Translations under genes and position numbers: made by a program | Shown: piece after piece, positions 8,634-16,345 of the stretch | How the letters are laid out: every line of letters starts with the position of its first letter | Position numbering within the stretch: the first letter of the stretch is position 1 | Assembly (NCBI GenBank): GCA_003142185.1 | Contig: PLOR01000031.1 | Span: forward strand, 1-43,156 | Length of the DNA: 43,156 nucleotides | Direction of reading: 5' to 3' | Source: Bryobacterales bacterium | Lineage (GTDB): Bacteria; Acidobacteriota; Terriglobia; Bryobacterales; Bryobacteraceae | Notes under the pieces: generated by a model | Seen by the model: only the letters and a program-made list of their open reading frames with translations | What the model was told of the DNA's origin: nothing | Databases searched by the model: none

Positions 8634-9116
8634 CTATTCGCCGAACAGACCGATCTGAGCTTCGGGCGCGGCCTTTTCCTTGCGCCGTTTGAGCGGACTG
8701 CCCACCACCCCCAACACTTCCGCCGAACGCAACGCCGGGCGCGGCAGAAACACGCGCTGCTGCGCGCTGTAGGGGTGGGGTGGAATCACGCTGAACCCAT
8801 ATGGTTCGACCGGCAGCAGGTTGTTGGGCATGATGCCTTCCATGACTTCTCCATCGCGAAAGGTGAATCGCATCCAGAGACCCTCCATCTTCGGGCGATT
8901 GAGGAAAACGGGGCGCTCGACCTCCGGGGCGGCGTCGAAATCGCGCACGAACGAGACGGTCTTGATCTCGGCGTAGGGCACGTTGACGACCTGGCCCTCG
9001 GCAGAGAGCAGCTCAACTCCCGTAGGTTGAAGATAAGAAAGGGGATTGACGTAACCAGCGAGACTTTCCCGCTGAAATCGACGGATCACAGCCTTTTTGG
9101 TGGTGGAAGTGGCCAA
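8634..9116 (-). CDS. conserved hypothetical protein (acidobacterial type)
   Basis: A 160-residue soluble protein with no signal peptide or membrane helix. The first 110 residues form a compact beta-rich pattern (VIRRFQRESLAGYVNP, GVELLSAEGQVVNVPYAEIKTVSFVRDF, GLWMRFTFRDGEVMEGIMPNNLLPVEP) that reads like a small-barrel domain which I believe recurs in Acidobacteria as an uncharacterised DUF. The tail (about 130-160) is charged and probably disordered. It is transcribed divergently from the xerD-like gene, with 62 bases between the two start codons, so the two probably share a regulatory region. Function unknown. Confidence 0.65.
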   Translation of the reverse strand: MATSTTKKAVIRRFQRESLAGYVNPLSYLQPTGVELLSAEGQVVNVPYAEIKTVSFVRDFDAAPEVERPVFLNRPKMEGLWMRFTFRDGEVMEGIMPNNLLPVEPYGFSVIPPHPYSAQQRVFLPRPALRSAEVLGVVGSPLKRRKEKAAPEAQIGLFGE

Positions 9117-9178
9117 GGGTCGCCCTTTTTTGTCAATTATGTTTCAATCATTTCGGCGCTTATTGTATCATTGGCACG

Positions 9179-10087
9179 ATGGCAGAAGTGCGTGCGGAGG
9201 AAGCGGCCGGCCTGAAAGGCCATGCGCGCGCGTTTCTCAACTATTGCCGCGTGGAAAAAGGCCTGTCGGCCAACTCGATCAGTGCCTATGGTGCAGACCT
9301 CGATCGCTTTATCGTTTCTATCGGCGGCCATTCGGAACTCCCCGGACCGGAATCGCTGCGTCTCTATATTGATAGTTTATATCGGGGCCAGTTGAGCAAT
9401 CGTTCGGTGGCCAGGCATTTGGCCACGCTTCGCTGCTTTTTTCGGTTCTTGCTGCAGGAGGGCGTCATCGGCTGGGACCCGGCCCAGGAGTTGCGTCCGC
9501 CCAGGCAATGGCAGACCATCCCTAAGTTCCTTAATCTCGGGGAGATAGAGAAGCTGACTCAGGCACCCGATACCGCCCGGCCGACGGGTCTGCGCGACCG
9601 CGCCATGATTGAACTGCTGTATGCTTCCGGCCTCAGGGTTTCCGAATTGTGCCGGGTGGGGGTGGGCGACCTCGATGCCCGCATGGGTTACGTGCGGGTG
9701 ACCGGCAAAGGCAACAAGCAGCGCCTGGTACCGGTGGGGCGGGAGGCGATCAGTGCCGTCGAGCGATACCTGGCGGACGGCCGCGGCGCTCTGCTGAAGG
9801 GCCGCGCCAGCCGCTACCTATTCGTGACCGCGCGCGGCGGCTGCCTCACCCGGCAGGCATTTTGGAAACTGCTCGCCGGTTATGGACGCAAAGTGCAAAT
9901 CTTCCGCGGACTGACGCCCCATGTCCTGCGCCACAGTTTCGCCACCCACCTGCTGGACGGTGGAGCGGACCTGCGCAGCGTTCAGGTCATGCTGGGCCAC
10001 GCCGACATCTCGACTACCCAGATTTATACTCACGTCATGCGGTCGAGATTGCGGGAGACGGTTCAAAAGCATCATCCCCGCGCCTGA
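9179..10087 (+). CDS. xerD: site-specific tyrosine recombinase XerC/XerD family
   Basis: A 302-residue tyrosine recombinase, the usual size of XerC/XerD. An N-terminal SAM-like core-binding domain (about 15-100, with LSANSISAYGADLDRF) is followed by the catalytic domain (about 115-295). All catalytic positions are present: Arg153 (GLRVSEL), Lys177 (GKGNKQRLVP), His248 and Arg251 (HVLRHSFATHLL), His274 (LGHADISTTQIYTH) and Tyr283. Such enzymes resolve chromosome dimers at dif near the terminus. No dif-like 28-mer was recognised here, and no integron or phage genes flank it, so a housekeeping Xer role is favoured. The XerC versus XerD assignment is uncertain. Confidence 0.85.
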   Translation: MAEVRAEEAAGLKGHARAFLNYCRVEKGLSANSISAYGADLDRFIVSIGGHSELPGPESLRLYIDSLYRGQLSNRSVARHLATLRCFFRFLLQEGVIGWDPAQELRPPRQWQTIPKFLNLGEIEKLTQAPDTARPTGLRDRAMIELLYASGLRVSELCRVGVGDLDARMGYVRVTGKGNKQRLVPVGREAISAVERYLADGRGALLKGRASRYLFVTARGGCLTRQAFWKLLAGYGRKVQIFRGLTPHVLRHSFATHLLDGGADLRSVQVMLGHADISTTQIYTHVMRSRLRETVQKHHPRA

Positions 10088-10144
10088 GGATCACTACGAG
10101 AATTGGGGCGCGGGCCTTGTTGGTACGTTCGAGAGCGCACTTCG

Positions 10145-11452
10145 ATGAGCGACTACATCTATATCTTGGAAAGCCACCTCAGCCCGGACCAGAACCGGGT
10201 TCTGGGCGAGGTGATGGCCGCCGCGGGACAGGCTAATCTCAACCTGTTCCTAACCGGCGGCGCGATGCGCGACATGCTGGCTGGTTTCCGGATTCGCGAT
10301 CTCGATTTCGTGGTGGAGGGCGCGGCCCTGAAACTCGCCAAGGCGGTGGCCGACCACTCCGGCGCCACCATCGTTTCGGCGGACGAGAACCGCAAGAGCG
10401 CGGAGATCGAGTTCCCCTCCGGCGCCACCGCGCAAATCGCCATGTCGCGGCAAGAGAAATACCCGCGCGGCGGCGGCAAGGCGCAAGTTTCGCCAGCCAC
10501 CATTCAGGAAGATCTGCGCGGCCGCGATTTCACCTGCAACGCGATTGCGCTTTCGCTCAATAAGGCCTCGCGCGGGTTGCTGCTGGACCCGCTGAATGGC
10601 CTGGCGGACCTCGAACGCCGCGAACTGCGCGCCGTCAGCGCCTATGGATTTTACGACGACCCCACGCGCCTGCTGCGGCTGGTGCGATTGGGCGTGCGGC
10701 TGGGCTTCGCGACTGAGGAACGCACCGCGATGCAGGTGGCCAACGCCCGCGAAGCCGAGGTGGAAAAGGCGATCCCGCCGCGCGTGTTGGGAACGGAATT
10801 GAAGCTGATCGGCGTAGAGGATAACGCCGCAGGGGTTATCGAGGCGCTCGCCCAGGCCGGCTTGCTGGCGCTGTTCTGGCCCACCCTGGCCGAGGGTCAC
10901 GCGCACCGCGCCGGGCTGGCAAAATTCGACAAGATCGCCCACCTGCTGCCGGACGAAACCGAGACCCGCGCCGCCCGCCTCGGGCCATTCCTGTTCGCCC
11001 TGACGGAGAAGCTGAGCCCGCGCGAAAAGCAGGCGCTGGCCAAGCACCTCGAACTCTCCAAAGCGGACACCAACCAGTGGTTGCAACTGGAAGCGAGGTC
11101 GAAGAAGCTGGCGGCGGCGCTGCGTGCGCCGCGCATCCGCAAACCTTCGCAGGTGTACCAGTTGATTTCCACCGCCGCGCCGGACCAGGTGATGTTTCTG
11201 CTGTATGCTTCGCCGCTGAAGCCGGTGCAGGATCGCCTGCGGGCCTACTTCCAGAAGTATCTGCCGGCGGTCGAGGAAATCACGCCCGAGGAGTGGGCCA
11301 CCGTGGAAGCCAAACCGGCGCGCCAGCAGAAGGCCCGCGAAGAATTCATCGCCAACCGGCTGGACCGCCGTCCGCCGCGTAAGCCCGCGCCCGATCCGCT
11401 GCCGCCGCCGCCGCCGGCCCCAGAACCGTTCATGGCACGCCGCGCGCGGTGA
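10145..11452 (+). CDS. CCA-adding enzyme / poly(A) polymerase family nucleotidyltransferase
   Basis: A 435-residue class II tRNA nucleotidyltransferase-like enzyme. Residues 36-57 hold the nucleotidyltransferase signature FLTGGAMRDMLAG followed by DLDF, with metal ligands Asp52 and Asp54. The segment SAYGFYDDPTRLLRLVRLGVRLGF (about 165-190) is the conserved fingers/RNA-binding motif. A helical body follows, and the last 25 residues are a Pro-rich tail (PLPPPPPAPEP). The family adds CCA to tRNA 3' ends or, in paralogues, A tails to RNA; sequence alone does not separate these. The ATG at 10145 is used because conservation begins just after it. It lies 57 bases after the recombinase gene and may be co-transcribed. 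Confidence 0.8.
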   Translation: MSDYIYILESHLSPDQNRVLGEVMAAAGQANLNLFLTGGAMRDMLAGFRIRDLDFVVEGAALKLAKAVADHSGATIVSADENRKSAEIEFPSGATAQIAMSRQEKYPRGGGKAQVSPATIQEDLRGRDFTCNAIALSLNKASRGLLLDPLNGLADLERRELRAVSAYGFYDDPTRLLRLVRLGVRLGFATEERTAMQVANAREAEVEKAIPPRVLGTELKLIGVEDNAAGVIEALAQAGLLALFWPTLAEGHAHRAGLAKFDKIAHLLPDETETRAARLGPFLFALTEKLSPREKQALAKHLELSKADTNQWLQLEARSKKLAAALRAPRIRKPSQVYQLISTAAPDQVMFLLYASPLKPVQDRLRAYFQKYLPAVEEITPEEWATVEAKPARQQKAREEFIANRLDRRPPRKPAPDPLPPPPPAPEPFMARRAR

Positions 11453-11479
11453 CCGAACACGCCCCGGCTCGAAAGTCAT

Positions 11480-11953
11480 CTACCCCACAATGGACGTATT
11501 CTCTATCCGGTCGTGGGGCTGAAATCCATTGATAATCCGCCTCCATTCGACCTTGGGCCTTTGGAAGTTTATCAGAAGACATAATCCAAGGCCGGAGGCT
11601 CGCAGATAGTTGATGCATTGCGCGACGTGCTCGTTGGCGAGACGCTCCACGCATTTCAGCTCGATCACCAACACGCCCTCGACGAGGATATCGGCAAAGT
11701 ATTCGCCGACAGGGTGGCTCTTGTACGTGACAGCCAATGAGGCTTGGGCGGTAGCCCGAATACCGCGAAGGGCGAGTTCTCGAAGCAGCGCCCGCGCGTA
11801 GACCTTCTCGAGGAAGCCGGCGCCCAGAATATTGGAAACCTCGAAGACTGCGGCGAGCACGCGCTCGGTCAGCGAATCCAGGTATCCGTGTTCATCGGTG
11901 GCTAATCTTTGTGTGCCTTCCACGCGGCATTTCTCAGAACTATTACTGGCCAC
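11480..11953 (-). CDS. GxxExxY family protein
   Basis: Encodes up to 157 residues matching the GxxExxY family (TIGR04256-like): LGAGFLEKVYARALLREL supplies the name-giving GxxExxY, followed by YFADILVEGVLVIELKCVERL and HVAQCINYLRASGLGLCLLINF, a PD-(D/E)XK-like fold pattern (D...ELK). Members are widespread, often near repeats, and their function is unsettled, though the fold suggests a nuclease ancestry. The longest frame starts at a GTG (11953) within a block of 10-bp repeats, and this repeat is mirrored inside the first 25 codons, so the true start is uncertain. It converges with the nucleotidyltransferase gene. Confidence 0.8.
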   Translation of the reverse strand: MASNSSEKCRVEGTQRLATDEHGYLDSLTERVLAAVFEVSNILGAGFLEKVYARALLRELALRGIRATAQASLAVTYKSHPVGEYFADILVEGVLVIELKCVERLANEHVAQCINYLRASGLGLCLLINFQRPKVEWRRIINGFQPHDRIENTSIVG

Positions 11954-11980
11954 GGATGAACACCGATGAACACGGATAAG
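11884..11980. repeat. inverted repeat and 10-bp tandem units at the GxxExxY gene start
   Basis: ATCCGTGTTCATCGGT at 11884-11899 is repeated exactly in inverted form at 11962-11977. The right arm sits in three imperfect 10-bp units (CACGGATGAA, CACCGATGAA, CACGGATAAG; 11951-11980). The left arm lies within the 5' coding part of the GxxExxY gene. The RNA could fold over the translation start. Confidence 0.7.
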
Positions 11981-12031
11981 ACAATGAAAGAGGAACGATA
12001 GACTTGCCCAGGTTATCTCGCAGCCGCTCTG

Positions 12032-12487
12032 CTAGCGCGGCTCGGTCAAGCCCGGCGCGCCGCCGAAGCGGGAAAGCAGCGGCAGCGTGGACCGTGGGCC
12101 AGTGGCCAGCGCCAAACGCCGCTCCATCATCGCCCCGGCCGTGCGGAATTCGTGCTGGACCATGCGGACGGCCGTGCGCCGGCCATCCGAACGGACGATC
12201 TTGCCAGTTACCAACAGTTGCAGCGGGGCCACGTTGTGCAGCATCACGGGCCAGGTGACCGAAAGCTCCACGTTGAGGCCTGCCGGCAGCGGACGCCCGG
12301 CATCGAAGAGGATTCCGCCGCTGGACAAATCCACCGTCCGGCCCTCGCCGCTTTCCAGCAAGCGGCGGCGGCGGATCAGTTTCCAGCGCACATCCAATTC
12401 GAGCACATAGCGCTTGTCGCGACGCCGGTCTCCGGCGATCGTGTCAAATTCCTGAATGGTGCCATCCCAGTCGTCTGCGGCGCGCAT
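12032..12487 (-). CDS. PilZ domain protein
   Basis: A 151-residue cytosolic protein with a single PilZ domain (about 20-120). The c-di-GMP-binding signature is complete: RRDKR (Arg22 and Arg26) and D53-L-S55-S-G-G58, followed by the PilZ barrel strands (GILFDAGRPLPAGLNVELSVTWP, LLVTGKIVRSDGRRTAVRM). PilZ proteins relay the second messenger c-di-GMP to motility, adhesion or polysaccharide export systems. No such system is next to it, so its target is unknown. The last 30 residues are variable and probably unstructured. It is divergent from the M16 peptidase operon. Confidence 0.8.
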   Translation of the reverse strand: MRAADDWDGTIQEFDTIAGDRRRDKRYVLELDVRWKLIRRRRLLESGEGRTVDLSSGGILFDAGRPLPAGLNVELSVTWPVMLHNVAPLQLLVTGKIVRSDGRRTAVRMVQHEFRTAGAMMERRLALATGPRSTLPLLSRFGGAPGLTEPR

Positions 12488-12561
12488 CGTGGCCTATCTC
12501 GGTCCTATCGTCAGAAGTAGTCTACATTATGCGGGCACGCGAAGTTGCCCTAAAGTCATGG

Positions 12562-12573
12562 CGGTACGTACCG
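12562..12573. promoter_or_regulatory. 12-bp perfect palindrome in the PilZ/M16 divergent region
   Basis: CGGTACGTACCG is a perfect palindrome, followed by a second partial inverted repeat (GGTAAC near 12574, GTTACC near 12595). It lies between the divergent PilZ and M16 genes, so it could be an operator. No regulator is identified. Confidence 0.3.
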
Positions 12574-12671
12574 GGTAACAGCGGTCCTACGAACGTTACC
12601 TGTTAACCTTACTGCCCAAATCCGAGCTGGAGCCCTGCTATCCTCAAAGGAAGTGCAGGAGCCATAAAACT

Positions 12672-14192
12672 GTGATCGGACACCGTTTAACCCTGGTATT
12701 GTTGCTCACGGCCGCTACCCTCCCCGCGCAAGACCTGAAGGAGTTCGAGAAGAAGGTTACGGAATTCACTTTAGCCAATGGTCTACACTTCACCGTGGTG
12801 GTGCGCCACGAGGCCCCTGTCGTTTCTTTCCACACCTTTGTGAACGCGGGCTCCGCGGAAGATCCCGGGGGCGAAACCGGCCTCGCCCACATGTTCGAGC
12901 ACATGGCGTTCAAGGGCACGGAAAGCATCGGCACCAAGAACTGGCCTGCCGAAAAAAAAGCCCTGCAAGATGTGGAAGACGTTTACGACCGGATGGAAGC
13001 CGAACGCAACAAAGGGCCCAAAGCCGACCAAAGCAAGATCGGTTACTTCGGCATGCAGCTCAAACAGGCGATTAATGTGGCGCAATCGTACGTGGAATCG
13101 AACGAGTACACGCGCATTATCGAGGAAAACGGGGGCGCCGGTCTGAACGCAGACACCTCCTTCGATTACACGGAGTACTTCTACAGCCTGCCTTCCAACC
13201 GCATCGAGCTCTGGTTTCTGCTGGAGTCGCAGCGCTTTCTGCACCCGGTGTTCCGCGAGTTCTACCAGGAACGCGACGTGGTGCAGGAGGAAAACCGCAT
13301 GCGCAATCAGCCCGGCTCGGAGGGCGAGCTATTGCGTGATTTCGCGGCTACCGCTTTCGAGGCCTTCCCGTATCGCAATCCGCCCGGCGGCTGGCCGAGC
13401 GATGTGGAGAACCTGCGGCGCGGCATGGCCCAGGCGTTCTTCGACAAGTACTACGTGCCCGCCAATATCAATCTGGCCATCGTGGGCGATGTGGATCCAG
13501 CCCAGGCCCGGCGCCTGGCGGAGCGCTATTTCGGCCCCATGCCGGCACGTCCGCTGCCGCCGCTCGTTCACACCGTCGAGCCGGCCCAGGACGGCCCGAA
13601 AACGGCAGTCGTGGAATCGCAGAGCCAGCCGCTGTTCGCCGCTGGCTTCAAGCGGCCCGGCCAGGACGACGCCGACGATCCGGTGTACGAGGTCATCTCG
13701 CTGATCCTCTCGGGCGGCCGCACCAGCCTGCTCTATAAGGGCCTGGTGCAGGAGAAGAAGATCGCGATCGAAGTGGAGGCGTCGCCGGCCTACCCGTCGT
13801 CACGCTATCCGAACCTGTTCGTCATCTTCGTCGCTCCCGCGGTGGGGCACACGGTGGAGGAAAACCAAAAGGCGCTGGAGGATCTGCTGGCGGGCTTTGG
13901 GGCCCAGAAAATCGACGCGGAGACCTTGCAGCGCGTGAAAACCCAGGCTCGCGCGGCGGTGATTCGCCGGTTGGACAGCAACGCCGGCCTGGCATCCTTG
14001 CTGGCGTCGTATTACGGCAATTACGGGGACTGGCGTAAGCTGTTCACCCAGATCGACGACCTGAACAAGGTGACGGCCGAAGATGTCGAGCGAGTGGCGC
14101 GCAGTTGTTTCGTGGCGCAAAACCGCACGGTGGCTTTCACGGCGGCGCCGCGCCGACCGGCCGCCGCGGGCGCCGGGGAGAGCCGGCAATGA
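12672..14192 (+). CDS. M16 family zinc metallopeptidase (catalytic subunit type)
   Basis: A 506-residue exported M16 (pitrilysin-clan) peptidase starting at GTG 12672, with AGGAG about 12 bases upstream. A signal peptide (about 1-19, ending in TLPAQ) precedes an N-terminal M16 domain with the inverted zinc motif HMFEH (His73, Glu76, His77) and the downstream acidic region ERDVVQEENRMR that supplies the third ligand. The second, inactive half (PF05193-like) covers about 215-400, with FAAGFKRPGQ and YKGLVQEKKIAIEVEASP. The family degrades peptides in the periplasm. The stop overlaps the start of the next M16 gene (ATGA), so the two are translated as a pair, and M16 proteins often act as heterodimers of an active and an inactive partner. 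Confidence 0.9.
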   Translation: MIGHRLTLVLLLTAATLPAQDLKEFEKKVTEFTLANGLHFTVVVRHEAPVVSFHTFVNAGSAEDPGGETGLAHMFEHMAFKGTESIGTKNWPAEKKALQDVEDVYDRMEAERNKGPKADQSKIGYFGMQLKQAINVAQSYVESNEYTRIIEENGGAGLNADTSFDYTEYFYSLPSNRIELWFLLESQRFLHPVFREFYQERDVVQEENRMRNQPGSEGELLRDFAATAFEAFPYRNPPGGWPSDVENLRRGMAQAFFDKYYVPANINLAIVGDVDPAQARRLAERYFGPMPARPLPPLVHTVEPAQDGPKTAVVESQSQPLFAAGFKRPGQDDADDPVYEVISLILSGGRTSLLYKGLVQEKKIAIEVEASPAYPSSRYPNLFVIFVAPAVGHTVEENQKALEDLLAGFGAQKIDAETLQRVKTQARAAVIRRLDSNAGLASLLASYYGNYGDWRKLFTQIDDLNKVTAEDVERVARSCFVAQNRTVAFTAAPRRPAAAGAGESRQ

Positions 14193-16345
14193 CCAGACTG
14201 TCAGTTCTGATGCTGCTGGCTGCCGGCTGCGTGGCCGCACAGGTGCCGCTGCCTCAGGAGCCCACCGCCACGCCACGCAAGAGCGCCGCCGCTCCAGCGC
14301 CGAAGCCCGCACCGCCGCCATCGTGGAAGGACCTCGTCTACCCGCCAATCCATGCCGTCGCGATTCCCGACGTCGAAACCATCACTCTGCCCAACGGCAT
14401 GAAGCTCTACCTTCTCGAAGACCACGAACTGCTGCTGGTCCAAGGCACAGCGCGTATCCGCACCGGCAACCTGTTCGATCCGCCGGAGAAGATCGGCCTG
14501 GCCACGCTGACCGGCATGGTGCTGCGCACCGGTGGAACGCGCACCAAGACTGGCGAGCAGCTTGATAAGGAACTGGAAGACGCCGCCGCCAGCGTGGAAA
14601 GCAGCATCGACGAAGGTTTCGGGTCGGTGAGTTTTTCCTGCCTCAAGGAAAACCTGGGCGAAGTGCTGGCCGATTTTCATGACGTGCTCATCGAGCCGGA
14701 ATTCCGTCAGGACAAGCTCGACCTGGCCAGGACCGGGATGAGCGGCGGCATCGCCCGCCGCAACGACGAGCCCCAAGGCATCGCCGAGCGCGAGTTCACC
14801 AATACCGTGTACGGCAAGAACACGCCGTATGGCTGGGAGGAAGAATACGACACCATCGACCGCGTCACCCGCGCCGACCTGGCCAGCTTTTACCGCCGCT
14901 ATTTCTTCCCCGCCAACACGATGCTGGCGGTCTGGGGCGATTTCAGCGCGCCGGAGATGAAGGTCCGCCTGGAGAAGCTGTTCGCCGATTGGACCGTGGA
15001 ACAGCCGCCCGTGCCGGCCTTTCCGCCGGTTTCGGCCAAACCCGCCGTGGGCACATACCTGGCAAGCAAGTCCGATGTGACGCAAACTTTTTTCTCCATG
15101 GGGCAATTGGGCGGCTTGCTCAAGGACAAGGACTACCCCGCTCTTGAAATCATGGCCGACATTCTGGGCGGCGGGTTTCAGAGCCGCCTGTTCCGCAGGG
15201 TGCGCACCGAGATGGGGAACGCCTACGAGATTGGAGCCGACTGGGCCGCCAATTACGATCACCCTGGCTTGTTCTTCATCTCGGGGAGCACCAAATCCGT
15301 ATCCACCGTGGAAACCCTCCGGGCGATCCTCGAGGAAGTGGAGCGTATCCGCTCGACCGAAGTGAGTGAAGAGGAACTCAAGACCGCCAAGGACACGGCG
15401 CTCAACAGCCTGGTGTTCGCCTTCGACACCAAAGCCAAAACGCTGGGCCGCATCCTCAACTACGAGTACTACGGATACCCGCGCGATTTCATCCAGCAAT
15501 ATCAGCGGGCGCTGGAAGCCGTGACCCGCGCCGATGTGCTGCGCGCCGCCAAACGGTATCTCGCCCCCGCGGATTTCACCATCGTGGCCGCGGGCAACCC
15601 CGAGCAGTTCGGACAGCCGCTCTCCAAGCTCGGGCGGCCTGTCACTGCCCTCGACCTCACCATCCCCGAGCCGAAGAAACAAGCGGTCCAGCCCGATGCC
15701 CCCAGCCTGGCGAAAGGCCGTGAGATTCTGGCGCGCGTGCAGCGTGCCGTGGGAGGCGCCGGCAAACTGGCGGCTGTGAAGGATTTCACGGTGACCCAGA
15801 ACGACCGGTTCGATCCCAGCGCCGGGCGGCTGGATGCCAGTGAGACCGACCGGTGGATCGCCCCCAGCCATTTGCGGCAGGACAGCCGGCAGGCCAGCGG
15901 GCCGATAAGCACGTACTGCGACGGCAAGCTCGGCTGGTTCTCCTCCCCGCGGGGCGCCGGGCCATTAAGGGGCGTGACCTTGCGGGAGATGCGCAACGAA
16001 GTGTTCCACGTCTATTTCAGCCTGCTGCTAGCCGGCGCGGCGGGCGCCAACGTGGTAGCGGTGGATGACCGCACGGTCGAGATCTCCGCCGGCGATGGAA
16101 TCGTTCGCCTGGTGATCGATCCGGCCACCGGGTTGCCGCAGCAACTGCTCTACGATTCGCCGCAGCCCAACGGTCCGCCGAAGCCGATGGAAGAAGAGTA
16201 TTCCGATTTTCGCGAGGTGAATGGAATCCAGGTGCCTTTTCACGTGACCTATCATCTGGGTGGCAAATACCTGGCCGAGTCCACGGTCAGCCAGTTTCAG
16301 ATCAACACCGGCCTCCAACTGGAGGATCTGGAGCGGCGCCCATGA
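14189..16345 (+). CDS. M16 family homologue without zinc motif, with C-terminal LolA-like domain
   Basis: A 718-residue exported protein. After a signal peptide (about 1-18) and a Pro/Ala-rich linker, residues 55-480 form the two M16 halves (VETITLPNGMKLYLLEDHELLLVQG; LPNG start). The HxxEH position reads LATLTGMVLRTGG, so zinc binding is lost and this is probably the regulatory partner of the preceding gene. The last 190 residues (ILARVQRAVGGAGKLAAVKDFTV onward; ending in FHVTYHLGGKYLAESTV) form a LolA/outer-membrane lipoprotein-sorting-like domain, unusual as a fusion with M16. The ATG at 14189 overlaps the previous stop by four bases, and the 3' end overlaps the next gene's ATG in the same way. 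Confidence 0.85.
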   Translation: MTRLSVLMLLAAGCVAAQVPLPQEPTATPRKSAAAPAPKPAPPPSWKDLVYPPIHAVAIPDVETITLPNGMKLYLLEDHELLLVQGTARIRTGNLFDPPEKIGLATLTGMVLRTGGTRTKTGEQLDKELEDAAASVESSIDEGFGSVSFSCLKENLGEVLADFHDVLIEPEFRQDKLDLARTGMSGGIARRNDEPQGIAEREFTNTVYGKNTPYGWEEEYDTIDRVTRADLASFYRRYFFPANTMLAVWGDFSAPEMKVRLEKLFADWTVEQPPVPAFPPVSAKPAVGTYLASKSDVTQTFFSMGQLGGLLKDKDYPALEIMADILGGGFQSRLFRRVRTEMGNAYEIGADWAANYDHPGLFFISGSTKSVSTVETLRAILEEVERIRSTEVSEEELKTAKDTALNSLVFAFDTKAKTLGRILNYEYYGYPRDFIQQYQRALEAVTRADVLRAAKRYLAPADFTIVAAGNPEQFGQPLSKLGRPVTALDLTIPEPKKQAVQPDAPSLAKGREILARVQRAVGGAGKLAAVKDFTVTQNDRFDPSAGRLDASETDRWIAPSHLRQDSRQASGPISTYCDGKLGWFSSPRGAGPLRGVTLREMRNEVFHVYFSLLLAGAAGANVVAVDDRTVEISAGDGIVRLVIDPATGLPQQLLYDSPQPNGPPKPMEEEYSDFREVNGIQVPFHVTYHLGGKYLAESTVSQFQINTGLQLEDLERRP

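Noticed and set aside
9179-10087. Tyrosine recombinase considered as an integrase of a genomic island
   Set aside because: Length and motifs fit housekeeping XerC/D, and no tRNA, attachment-site repeat or phage gene flanks it.
14201-15871. Very long antisense open frame opposite the second M16 gene
   Set aside because: Antisense frames stay open in GC-rich genes with strong third-position bias; the sense frame has the clear M16 and LolA-like signatures.
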